DNA from: Microbacterium ulmi
GTDB taxonomy: Bacteria > Actinomycetota > Actinomycetes > Actinomycetales > Microbacteriaceae
DNA length: 64,000 nt
NCBI RefSeq assembly: GCF_011759705.1
Contig: NZ_JAAOZF010000002.1
Coordinates: forward strand, 248,001 to 312,000
Direction: 5' to 3'
Shown: piece after piece, positions 54,690 through 62,501 of the stretch
Numbering within the stretch: position 1 is the stretch's first letter
Layout of the letters: each line of letters starts with the position of its first letter
Translations under genes and position numbers: made by a program
Notes under the pieces: model-generated
The model's database searches: none
Told to the model about the DNA's origin: nothing
The model's input: the letters and a program-made list of their open reading frames with translations, nothing else

Positions 54690-56402
54690 TCAGCACCCGG
54701 AGTCGGGGTTCGCCTTGCACCAGTCCTGCCACTGCGCGACGGCGCGGTTGTGGTCGGCCAGGTTCGACGTGAACACCGTCTCACCGGTCTCGAGGTTCAC
54801 CGTGACGAAGTAGAGCCAGTCGCCGTCGGCGGGGTGCATCGCAGCGTCGATCGCGACGTCGCCGGGGTTCGCGATGGGCCCGATGGGCAGCCCGGGATGC
54901 ACATAGGTGTTCCACGGGTTGGGATCGTCGAGCGCCTCCTGCGACGAGCTCACGGTGCCGTCGTGCATCTCGCCGAACCCGTACTGCGCCGTCGAGTCCA
55001 TCTGCAGGAGCCCGAAGGTCTCCTGGTTGCCCGGATCGAGTCGGTTCTGTATGACGCGGGACACCTTGTAGAAGTCGTCCTCGAACCTGGCCTCGCGCTG
55101 GATGATCGACGCGATCGTGAGGATCCGCTGACGGTCGTCGACAGGCACGCTCGCGGCGTCGAGCGACTTCACGGTGCGATCCACGAGGGTCTGCACGACC
55201 TGCTGCGCCGTCACGCCCGGATCGAACGTGTAGGTCGCAGGGAAGAGCCACCCCTCCAGCGGCTGCCCGCCGGCAGCGACGATCGCGGGGTCGACCGGCA
55301 CGCCGAACTGCGCGGGGTCGGCGATGGCGGCTTCGAAGTCGGCCAGCGGGATGCCGAGGCTCTCGGAGAGGATGCCGAGCGAGTCCGCGACCGTGAGCCC
55401 TTCGCGCAGCTGCGCCGTGTGCTCCTGCTTGTTGGCGGGATCCATGATGGCCGCGAGCGCGGCCTCCGAGGTCATTCGCTTCTGCAGCTTGAAGACGCCG
55501 GGGACGAAGGGGGGGTTCTGAGCCGTGTCGACGAGGTAGTCGTAGAACGCCGACGACGTCTTCGTGACGCCCGCCTCGTACAGGGACGTCGAGATCGTGC
55601 GGCCCGTGTCGCCCGAGACGATCGTGACGAACACTTCGCCGTTCGCGAGTCCGTCCTCGTAGTCCTTCGGCTCCTCCCAGCCCATGAACGCGCGGATCTG
55701 GCTCTCGTACGTCGTCCATACGTACCAGCCGCCGGCCGTGACGCCGCCGAGGAGCACGAGCACGATCCCCAGCGCGATCCAGCCGCCGATGCGACGCTTG
55801 CGCTTGTCGGGCGGCGGAGGCGGTGCGCCGACGGCGTCGGTCGAGGCGCGACCCGCGAACAGGTCGTCGAGGCTCGTCGTCGGAACGGGATGCGTCGCCC
55901 TGCGCTGCTCGCCCTCCACCCCGCCACCGGGTTGCGGCGTCGCGGCGGCATCGGGGAGGCGGATGCCCCCTGTGCGGGCATAGGGCAGGGCGGGCGCGGG
56001 CGCCTCGGGGTCGAATGCGGGCTCCGGATCGGGGTCGAGGTCTGGCTCGTGCGGCGGCTCGGGCGCCGACTCGGGCTGCACGGGGGTCGCCCACGCGCGC
56101 ACGGGCGGCTGGATGGGTGCGGACTCGGCCGACTCATGAGCGGGAGCGCCGTGCACGGGGGTCGCCCCCGTCGCGGCTGCGGCCGCCTCGCGGGCGGCAC
56201 GTCGCGAGAGGGGTACGGCCGGGGTCGGATTCGGAGCCGCGTCCGCGGCCGTCGAGCCGTCGCGTGCCGCCGGCTCCTCCGGGCGGTGGCCGCTCGACGC
56301 AGCGCGCAGTCCCGAGTGCACGGCCGTGCGGGCGCTCGGGTCGGGGAGCTTGCTGAAGAGATCTGCGAACGGATCGTCCTGCGACGGCGTCGGTTCGGGC
56401 AT
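54690..56402 (-). CDS. mltG: Endolytic murein transglycosylase MltG
   Basis: The 570-residue protein cleaves nascent glycan strands and may stop chain elongation. It has an unusually long, Pro/Ala/Asp-rich cytoplasmic N-terminus (about 1-205), a membrane segment (206-228), and an extracellular domain with LysM-like fold followed by the YceG catalytic core (TIASIIQREARFEDDFYKVS with the catalytic Glu, then LLQMDSTAQYGFG and GLPIGPIANPG). Many actinobacteria share such long N-tails, which may bind other division proteins. Start ATG 56400-56402 is one base away from the ruvX stop. Confidence 0.95.
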   Translation of the reverse strand: MPEPTPSQDDPFADLFSKLPDPSARTAVHSGLRAASSGHRPEEPAARDGSTAADAAPNPTPAVPLSRRAAREAAAAATGATPVHGAPAHESAESAPIQPPVRAWATPVQPESAPEPPHEPDLDPDPEPAFDPEAPAPALPYARTGGIRLPDAAATPQPGGGVEGEQRRATHPVPTTSLDDLFAGRASTDAVGAPPPPPDKRKRRIGGWIALGIVLVLLGGVTAGGWYVWTTYESQIRAFMGWEEPKDYEDGLANGEVFVTIVSGDTGRTISTSLYEAGVTKTSSAFYDYLVDTAQNPPFVPGVFKLQKRMTSEAALAAIMDPANKQEHTAQLREGLTVADSLGILSESLGIPLADFEAAIADPAQFGVPVDPAIVAAGGQPLEGWLFPATYTFDPGVTAQQVVQTLVDRTVKSLDAASVPVDDRQRILTIASIIQREARFEDDFYKVSRVIQNRLDPGNQETFGLLQMDSTAQYGFGEMHDGTVSSSQEALDDPNPWNTYVHPGLPIGPIANPGDVAIDAAMHPADGDWLYFVTVNLETGETVFTSNLADHNRAVAQWQDWCKANPDSGC

Positions 56403-56403
56403 G

Positions 56404-56877
56404 TCAGGTGGGCTCCTGCTCCGCGAGGACGGCGGATCCGGGTGGCCGTCCTTGGTTCTTCTCGAGGTCGAGCGCCTGCTGCAGCAGCACCACGGCGGCG
56501 ACCTGATCCACAATGCTACGAGAAGAACGCTGAGATCGCCCCGACTGACGCAGAGCGGCGTGTGCCGAGACCGTGGACAGACGTTCGTCGACGAGCCGGA
56601 CCGCGAGCCCGGATGCCGCGGCCAGCGCCGCAGCGAACTCTCGCGCGTCGACTGTCGAGGCCGTGTCCTCGCCGCGGAGGTTCAGCGGAAGCCCCACGAG
56701 CAGCTCGAAGGCGCCGTGCTCCTGCGCGAGGGCGACGACCCGCCCGACCGAGGCGTCGTCGCGCGCGACGGTCTCCACGGGAGTCGCGAGGAGGCCGTCG
56801 GGGTCGCATCGGGCCACCCCGACGCGTGCGCGGCCGACGTCGACGCCCAGGCGCACTCCCCTGCGGAAACCTGTCAC
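56404..56877 (-). CDS. ruvX: Holliday junction resolvase RuvX (YqgF)
   Basis: The 157-residue RNase H-fold protein has the first acidic site in LGVDVGRARVGVA, LVGLPLNLRGEDT, VRLVDERLSTVSAH and a C-terminal IVDQVAAVVLLQQAL with the last catalytic Asp. It is thought to process 16S rRNA ends or resolve Holliday junctions. The alaS-ruvX-mltG order is conserved in this phylum. Confidence 0.95.
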   Translation of the reverse strand: MTGFRRGVRLGVDVGRARVGVARCDPDGLLATPVETVARDDASVGRVVALAQEHGAFELLVGLPLNLRGEDTASTVDAREFAAALAAASGLAVRLVDERLSTVSAHAALRQSGRSQRSSRSIVDQVAAVVLLQQALDLEKNQGRPPGSAVLAEQEPT

Positions 56878-56887
56878 GACGAACCCG

Positions 56888-59548
56888 TCACGCGCCGCCG
56901 AGCGCGGCGGTCACCGCGGCGAGGGCCGCGGGAAGGGCCGCGGCATCCGTCCCGCCGCCCTGAGCGACGTCGTCGCGACCGCCTCCGCCTCCGCCGAGGG
57001 CTGCGGCAGCGGCCTTCGCGAGGACGCCCGCCTTCGCACCGGCAGCTCGGGCCGCGTCGTTGGTCGCCACGACGACGACGGGACGCTCCCCCACGACCGC
57101 GCCGAGCGCCACGACCGCGGCATCGGACCCGAGCCGATCGCGCGCCTGGAGCGCGAGCGAGCGGACGTCGTCGGCGGAGGCGGCGGCGCCCAGGGACTCC
57201 GCGATGACACGGTGCGAGCCCACGGTCGCCGCGGACCCGACGAGGGCGGGGAGCCGGTCCCCGAGCGATTTCGCCTCGAACGACGCGATCTTCTTCTCGG
57301 CGGCCTTGAGCTGGGCCTGCAGGTCCGCGATGCGGGCCGCGAGCTGGTCGCGCGGCGTCTTGAGACTCGACGTGAGCTGCGAGACGATCGCGCGCTCGGC
57401 CGCGAGCGAGCGGAAGGCGTCGAGGCCGACGAGCGCTTCGACGCGGCGGTTCGACGCGCCGACCGACGACTCGCCGACGAGGCTGATGAGGCCGATCTCA
57501 GCGCTCGTGGAGACATGCGTCCCGGCGCACAGCTCGCGCGACCACGGGCCGCCGATGTCGACCATCCGCACCGTGCTGCCGTACTTCTCGCCGAACAGGG
57601 CCATCGCCCCCGCGGCCTTCGCCTCGTCGAGCGGGAGGACGCGCGTCGTCACCTCCAGGTTGTCGCGCACGGCGTTGTTCGCGATCTCCTCGATCTCGGA
57701 CTTCGTCGCATCCGACAGGGCCTGGCCCCAGGAGAAGTCGAAGCGCATGTAGCCGGCGCGATTGAGCGAGCCCGCCTGCGTCGCGGTCTTCCCGAGCGTG
57801 TCGCGCAGCGCCGCATGTACGAGGTGCGTCGCAGAGTGCGCCTGGCGCGCGGCCCGGCGGTTCGCGGCATCCACGACCGTCGTCGCCGGCTGCCCGACGC
57901 CGACCTCTCCCGAGGTCACCTCGACGGTGTGGCTCACAAGACCCGGGACGGGCTTCTGCACGTCCAGCACGTCGAGCTCGTAGCCCGGGCCGACGATGAC
58001 GCCCTTGTCGGCGACCTGGCCACCCGACTCGGCGTACAGCGCGGTCTCTGCGAGGATCACCTCGGCGATCTGACCCCCCGACGCGCGATCCACCGACACG
58101 CCGTCGACGAGGATGCCGAGCACTGTCGACTCCGTCTCGAGATCGGAGTAGCCCGTGAAGATCGTCTCGCCCTGCGCACGATAGCGGCTGTACACGCTCA
58201 GGTCGGCGATCGCGCGCTTGCGCGACTTCGCGTCGGCCTTCGCGCGAGCCCGCTGCTCGTGCATGAGCCGGTCGAACGCGGCGCGGTCGACCGTGAGGCC
58301 GGCCTCCTCGGCCACCTCGAGCGTGAGGTCGATCGGGAAGCCGTACGTGTCGTGAAGGAGGAACGCCTCCTCGCCCGCGATCGACGAGCCCCCGGCATCC
58401 TTCGTCTGCGAGACGGCGAGATCGAGGATCGTCGAGCCCGAGGCGAGCGTGCGCAGGAACGTCTCCTCCTCCGCGATCGCGTACTGCGAGATGCGCGACC
58501 AGTCCGTCTCGACGACGGGGTACGCGTCCTTCATGGCGTCGCGCGACGCCGTGAACAGGTCGGGGAACGTCGGACCGTCCACGCCGAGCAGGCGCATGGC
58601 GCGGATCGAGCGTCGCATGAGACGGCGCAGGATGTAGCCGCGCCCCTCGTTCGACGGCGTGACGCCGTCCGAGAGCAGCATGAGCGACGAGCGGACGTGG
58701 TCGGCGATGACCCGGAAGCGGACGTCGTCCTCGTGCACGGCACCATAGGTCCGGCCAGACAGCTCGACGGCGCGGTCGAGCACGGGGCGCACCTGGTCGG
58801 TCTCGTACATGTTGTCGACGCCCTGCTTGATGAAGGCGACGCGCTCCAGACCCATGCCCGTGTCGATGTTCTTGTTGGGCAGCTCGCCGACGATGTCGAA
58901 GTCGATCTTCGAGCGCACGTTCGTGATCGCGTACTGCATGAACACGAGGTTCCAGATCTCGGTGAACCTGCTGTCGTCGACGGCGGGGCCGCCCTCGCGG
59001 CCGTAGGCGGGTCCGCGGTCGAAGTAGATCTCGGAGCAGGGGCCCGCGGGTCCCGGCTGGCCCGTGGACCAGTAGTTGTCCTCGCGGCCGAGGCGCTGGA
59101 TGCGCTCGACGGGCAGCCCCGCGATCCTCTGCCAGAGACCAGCGGCCTCGTCGTCGTCCTCGTAGACGGTGACCCACAGGTCGCGCTCGGCGAAGCCGAG
59201 GCCGCCGTCTGCCTCGCTCGAGGTGAGCAGCTCCCACGCGTACGAGATCGCGCCTTCCTTGAAGTAGTCGCCGAACGACCAGTTGCCCAGCATCTGGAAG
59301 AACGTGCCGTGGCGCGCCGTCTTGCCGACCTCTTCGATGTCGTTCGTGCGGATGCACTTCTGCACGTCGGCGGCACGCCGATACGGCGGCGGGACCGTGC
59401 CATTGAGGTACGGGATGAACGGCACCATGCCCGCGACCGTGAAAAGCAGCGACGGATCGTCGCTCACGAGCGAGGCGGAGGGGACGATGACGTGGTCGTT
59501 CTTCTCGAAGAAGTCGAGGTAGCGCTGCGCGATCTCAGCGGTCTTCAT
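56888..59548 (-). CDS. alaS: Alanyl-tRNA synthetase
   Basis: The 886-residue enzyme has the class II core (motif 1 to 3) with HGTFFQMLGNWSFGDYFKEG split as HGTFFQMLGNWSFGDYF and KEG, the tRNA recognition region near the middle, the editing domain with HSATHLVHAAL and CAGTHVS giving the zinc/edit residues, and the C-terminal C-Ala domain ending in GGGGGGRDDVAQGGG. The ATG is at 59546-59548. Length is normal for actinobacteria. Confidence 0.98.
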   Translation of the reverse strand: MKTAEIAQRYLDFFEKNDHVIVPSASLVSDDPSLLFTVAGMVPFIPYLNGTVPPPYRRAADVQKCIRTNDIEEVGKTARHGTFFQMLGNWSFGDYFKEGAISYAWELLTSSEADGGLGFAERDLWVTVYEDDDEAAGLWQRIAGLPVERIQRLGREDNYWSTGQPGPAGPCSEIYFDRGPAYGREGGPAVDDSRFTEIWNLVFMQYAITNVRSKIDFDIVGELPNKNIDTGMGLERVAFIKQGVDNMYETDQVRPVLDRAVELSGRTYGAVHEDDVRFRVIADHVRSSLMLLSDGVTPSNEGRGYILRRLMRRSIRAMRLLGVDGPTFPDLFTASRDAMKDAYPVVETDWSRISQYAIAEEETFLRTLASGSTILDLAVSQTKDAGGSSIAGEEAFLLHDTYGFPIDLTLEVAEEAGLTVDRAAFDRLMHEQRARAKADAKSRKRAIADLSVYSRYRAQGETIFTGYSDLETESTVLGILVDGVSVDRASGGQIAEVILAETALYAESGGQVADKGVIVGPGYELDVLDVQKPVPGLVSHTVEVTSGEVGVGQPATTVVDAANRRAARQAHSATHLVHAALRDTLGKTATQAGSLNRAGYMRFDFSWGQALSDATKSEIEEIANNAVRDNLEVTTRVLPLDEAKAAGAMALFGEKYGSTVRMVDIGGPWSRELCAGTHVSTSAEIGLISLVGESSVGASNRRVEALVGLDAFRSLAAERAIVSQLTSSLKTPRDQLAARIADLQAQLKAAEKKIASFEAKSLGDRLPALVGSAATVGSHRVIAESLGAAASADDVRSLALQARDRLGSDAAVVALGAVVGERPVVVVATNDAARAAGAKAGVLAKAAAAALGGGGGGRDDVAQGGGTDAAALPAALAAVTAALGGA

Positions 59549-59625
59549 GCGTATGGTTCCTCGGGTGGGCGAGCGGATCCGACCCCGCAGGCGGGGTCGG
59601 CACGTCGGAGGTGTGAGTCGGAGAG

Positions 59626-59898
59626 CTAGTTCGCGGCGCCCTCGGCGGCGTGGGCGACATCGGATGCGGCATCCTTCGCGGCGTCCACGACGTCGCCGGC
59701 AGCATCCTTGGCGGCGTCGACGATGCCGGAGAAGCGGGCCTCCTGCTCGCGGTACGCGTCGCCGATGCGGTCGGTGAACTCGCTGATGCGCGCGTCGACC
59801 TCGGCGAGGAGCTCGTGGCCGCGGGGGTCCTTGTCGAGCAGGTGGGCGGCGATGAAGCCGCCCGCGATGCCGAGCACGAACCACACCAGATTCTTCAT
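59626..59898 (-). CDS. Small membrane-anchored helical protein downstream of rpsD
   Basis: The 90-residue protein has an N-terminal hydrophobic segment (NLVWFVLGIAGGFIAAHLL, residues about 3-21), a charged helix (about 30-60) and repeats of DAAKDAAGDVVDAAKDAASD-like amphipathic helix that resemble LEA/YtxH-type proteins. Function is unknown; related small proteins sit between rpsD and alaS in this group. The ATG is at 59896-59898, with a plausible GGAG ribosome site upstream (AGGAGTGGGTGAC). Confidence 0.8.
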   Translation of the reverse strand: MKNLVWFVLGIAGGFIAAHLLDKDPRGHELLAEVDARISEFTDRIGDAYREQEARFSGIVDAAKDAAGDVVDAAKDAASDVAHAAEGAAN

Positions 59899-59952
59899 GT
59901 CACCCACTCCTCGCCGCGGACGCGGCATCCCACCATCGTAATCGGATACGAC

Positions 59953-59984
59953 GAAGGGCGCCGGGGATGATCCCGGCGCCCTTC
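59953..59984. terminator. Hairpin downstream of rpsD and repeats
   Basis: A perfect 13-base inverted repeat (GAAGGGCGCCGGG and CCCGGCGCCCTTC) encloses a 6-base loop GATGAT. It is the strongest terminator candidate in the rpsD-alaS gap and lies between the small membrane gene and the tandem repeats. Confidence 0.8.
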
Positions 59985-60038
59985 GGCTCCCGTCGCTGAG
60001 CTTCTCGAAGCGTCGAACGACCATCGCACTGTGCTTGT
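59985..60038. other. Intergenic stretch with a GCTGAGCTTCTCGAAGCGTCGAAC word
   Basis: This stretch includes the sequence TCGCTGAGCTTCTCGAAGCG. Words of the type GAGCTTGTCGAAG are found as repeated intergenic elements in many actinobacterial genomes; only one copy is in the window, so I mark it only as a possible member of that family. Confidence 0.3.
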
Positions 60039-60209
60039 TTCGGTCGCGGCGCTCACGCGCCGCGGCCTGCGCAGCGCGTTACCGCGCTGTACTAGTCGAG
60101 GCGCGGCGCTGACGCGCCGTTCCTCGCGCAGCGCGTTACCGCGCTGTACTTGTCGAGGCGCGGCGCTGACGCGCCGTTCCTCGCGCAGCGCGTTACCGCG
60201 CTGCGTAGT
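60039..60209. repeat. 57-bp tandem repeat, three units, last one covering the rpsD stop
   Basis: Units start at 60039, 60096 and 60153. The second and third are nearly identical (each begins TCGAGGCGCGGCGCTGACGC) and the first is diverged at its start. The third unit includes the last codons and stop of rpsD. Each unit holds two hairpins: GGCGCG-loop-CGCGCC and CAGCGCG-TTAC-CGCGCTG. In the rpsD copy the second hairpin extends to 9 pairs (60184-60192 with 60197-60205) and the rpsD stop codon lies in its loop. Confidence 0.9.
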
Positions 60210-60822
60210 ACTCGACGACCAGCTGGACGTCGCAGACCACGGGGACCTCGGCGCGCTTGGGGCGACGCACGAGGCGGGACTGCAGCTTGTCGAGCTCGAC
60301 CTCGAGGTAGCCCGGCACCGGGGGCAGGACGTCGGCGTGACCGCCGGCGGCTGCGACCTGGAAGGGCTCGGTGCCCTCGGACTTAGCCTTGACGTGGATG
60401 AGCTGACCCGGCTTCACGCGGAAGGACGGGCGGTCGACCGTCTGGCCGTCGACGAGGATGTGACGGTGCACGACGAGCTGGCGCGCCTGCGCCGTCGTGC
60501 GGGCGAAGCCCGAACGCAGCACGAGCGCGTCCAGACGCATCTCGAGCAGCTCGACGAGGTTCTCACCCGTCAGGCCGTCCTTGCGGCGGGCCTCGTTGAA
60601 CGTGTTGCGCATCTGCTTCTCGCGGATGCCGTACTGCTCGCGCAGACGCTGCTTCTCGCGAAGGCGGACGGCGTAGTCGCTGTCCTGCTTGCGCTTGGTG
60701 CGGCCGTGCTCGCCCGGAGCGTAGGGACGCTTCTCGAGGTAGCGGGCGGCCTTCGGGGTCAGCGCGACGCCGAGCGCGCGCGACAGGCGGACCTTGCGGC
60801 GGTCCTGGGACTTCGTTGCCAC
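60193..60822 (-). CDS. rpsD: 30S ribosomal protein S4
   Basis: The 209-residue protein binds 16S rRNA early in 30S assembly. The S4 RNA-binding domain is visible (RLDALVLRSGFARTTAQARQ and LVVHRHILVDGQTVDRPS). The N-terminus MATKSQDRRKVRLSRALG has none of the zinc cysteines seen in the C+ paralogue. It is a single gene here, not next to other ribosomal protein genes. Its stop lies in the loop of a hairpin shared with the tandem repeat. Confidence 0.97.
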   Translation of the reverse strand: MATKSQDRRKVRLSRALGVALTPKAARYLEKRPYAPGEHGRTKRKQDSDYAVRLREKQRLREQYGIREKQMRNTFNEARRKDGLTGENLVELLEMRLDALVLRSGFARTTAQARQLVVHRHILVDGQTVDRPSFRVKPGQLIHVKAKSEGTEPFQVAAAGGHADVLPPVPGYLEVELDKLQSRLVRRPKRAEVPVVCDVQLVVEYYAAR

Positions 60823-61125
60823 GAAGTGTTCCTTCCGATGACGTGGACGTGTCTTTCACGCCTCACGGACGTATCGCCGTCTCTTCGCCCTTTCCGGACT
60901 GCACGCCGGGGCATGCCGGAAGGTAGGTGAGGAAGAGAGGGGATGCCCGAAAACTCGGTTTCGAGCCGGTCAAGTCTATCAGAACGGGATGCCGCGCCCG
61001 GGAAGGTGCGCGATCCGGATCGGGGACACGAAGGCGTGCAGCCCGACGCGGCCATGTGTTTCGAGTGTGTAAAAGGTCTCGCCTCGGATCTCGACACCGG
61101 CGCATGTATGTTGTAGACAATCGAC
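60823..61125. other. Intergenic region between divergent rpsD and GntR genes
   Basis: These 303 bases lie between two divergent starts. A TTGACC -35-like hexamer (60969-60974) and a TAGACT -10-like hexamer (60974-60979), both on the minus strand, overlap, so the rpsD promoter cannot be fixed. Near the GntR gene lies a TTGTAGACAA palindrome. I see no open reading frame with recognisable product and no clear structured RNA. Confidence 0.5.
61111..61120. promoter_or_regulatory. GntR-type operator over its own promoter
   Basis: TTGTAGACAA is a 10-base palindrome of the form TTGTNNACAA, close to TNGTNNNACNA sites bound by FadR/GntR proteins. It lies five bases before the ATG and next to a TATGTT -10-like hexamer (61108-61113), so binding would block transcription start. 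Confidence 0.6.
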
Positions 61126-61839
61126 ATGGTCCAAAGTCGCCTCGCCCGAGTCTCCCGCCAGTCCATGCAACAGGAGGTCGTGAAGGCGATCCGGGATGCC
61201 ATCAGCTCCGGTCAGTACTCCCCCGGCGACCGCCTCATCGAGCAGGAGCTCTCGGAGCAGCTCGGCGTCAGCCGCGCTCCCGTGCGAGAGGCTCTCCGGC
61301 AGCTGGTGGGCGAGGGCCTCGTGGAGGCGGAGACCCATCGGGGCACGACCGTCGTCAGCGTCACGACCGCCGACCTCGAGGAGATCGCGCGCCTGCGCGC
61401 GGCGCTCGAGCCCGTCGCGATCGAGCGGCTGATCGAGCTGGGCGACCCGCAGCACCTCGTGATCCTCCGCGGCATCGTCTCCGAGATCCGCGCCGCGCTG
61501 CCGCGCCGCGACCCGGTCCTCATCTCGCACCTGGACATGCGGTTCCACGAGACCATGTGCGAGCTCAGCGGCTACCCGCGGCTGCTGAGCGCCTGGCGCG
61601 TGCTGGGCATCCAGCTGCGCAGCTACTTCGCCGTCGCGCAGTACTTCTTCGACGACGAGAGCATCGCGGGAAACCACGAGCGTCTCATCGACGTGATCGA
61701 GCGCGGCGACGTGTCCGCCGCCCGCGAGGAGCTGTACGAGCACATCGTCGGCCCCGAGGGATGGCAGCTCTACCGCCACGGCGGCGCACCCGAGGCGCAG
61801 CAAGAACCCGCTCCATCCGACACCCACGAGAAGGACTGA
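61126..61839 (+). CDS. GntR family regulator, FadR (FCD) subfamily
   Basis: The 237-residue protein has the winged helix-turn-helix (YSPGDRLIEQELSEQLGVSR followed by APVREALRQL, about 30-62) and an FCD ligand domain with its metal site residues (LISHLDMRFHETMCELSG: Asp and two His patterns, and ENH-type GNHERLIDVIERGD). FCD regulators sense organic acids. It precedes ECF transporter genes by 5 bases, so it most likely controls them by sensing the imported compound or a product. Confidence 0.92.
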   Translation: MVQSRLARVSRQSMQQEVVKAIRDAISSGQYSPGDRLIEQELSEQLGVSRAPVREALRQLVGEGLVEAETHRGTTVVSVTTADLEEIARLRAALEPVAIERLIELGDPQHLVILRGIVSEIRAALPRRDPVLISHLDMRFHETMCELSGYPRLLSAWRVLGIQLRSYFAVAQYFFDDESIAGNHERLIDVIERGDVSAAREELYEHIVGPEGWQLYRHGGAPEAQQEPAPSDTHEKD

Positions 61840-61844
61840 CCCCC

Positions 61845-62477
61845 ATGTCGAACACCTCCCGCGCTCGCGCGACGGCGGCCCCCACCGCCGCGCGGGGCAT
61901 GAACGTCAAGAAGGCCATCTGGACGGCGCTGCTCGGCGCCCTCGGCTGCATCCTCACGATGCTCGCCATCCCGATCGGTCCCAACATCAGCATCAACCTC
62001 TACGTGATCTCCGGCATCCTCGTGGGCGCCACGTGCGGCGCGCTGCTGGGCGCGCTCGGCGGGTTCCTCGGCGCGCTGTACACCCCCGTCCTGTGGGGCT
62101 GGTTCGGGGCGCTCCCCTACAACGCGATCCTCGGCTTCGGTGCGGGACTGGCCACGCGGTTCGGGCTGCGCCCGTCGGTGGGCGTCGTCCTCGCCTACAT
62201 CGTGGCCCAGCCCATCGAGATGTGGATGGCATACCAGTTCCTCGGGATGCCGTGGGCCGTGCAGCTCCTGGGCGTCGGATCGACGATCCTGCAGGCCGCC
62301 GTCGCGGTCGTCATCACCGAGGCGATCATCAGCGTTCCGCAGCTGCGCAAGCGCCTCCCGCGCACGGGGCGGATGACCGTTCCCGCATGGGTCGATCGGG
62401 TGCCGTTCCTGCGCCACCCGTGGGCTGACGACTACCGCATCACACCGGTCGCCGCGGCATCCGCCGGCGCGGCCTGA
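61845..62477 (+). CDS. ECF transporter substrate-binding (S) component
   Basis: The 210-residue integral membrane protein has about six hydrophobic segments. The N-terminal MNVKKAIWTALLGALGCILT and AIPIGPNISINLYVISGILV resemble S components of group II energy-coupling factor transporters. The cytoplasmic Ala-rich motif typical of the T-contact is present near the N-terminus (KAIWTALLGALG). Substrate cannot be told from sequence. It begins 5 bases after the GntR stop, and the ATPase gene follows. Confidence 0.8.
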   Translation: MSNTSRARATAAPTAARGMNVKKAIWTALLGALGCILTMLAIPIGPNISINLYVISGILVGATCGALLGALGGFLGALYTPVLWGWFGALPYNAILGFGAGLATRFGLRPSVGVVLAYIVAQPIEMWMAYQFLGMPWAVQLLGVGSTILQAAVAVVITEAIISVPQLRKRLPRTGRMTVPAWVDRVPFLRHPWADDYRITPVAAASAGAA

Positions 62478-62501
62478 GCGGCGGACGGGAGAGGCGCCGA
62501 A

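Noticed and set aside
56573-59629. A long plus-strand open frame across alaS
   Set aside because: Antisense shadow of alaS with low-complexity arginine/aspartate-rich translation.
60039-60209. CRISPR array
   Set aside because: The units abut directly with no unique spacers, and no cas genes are present.
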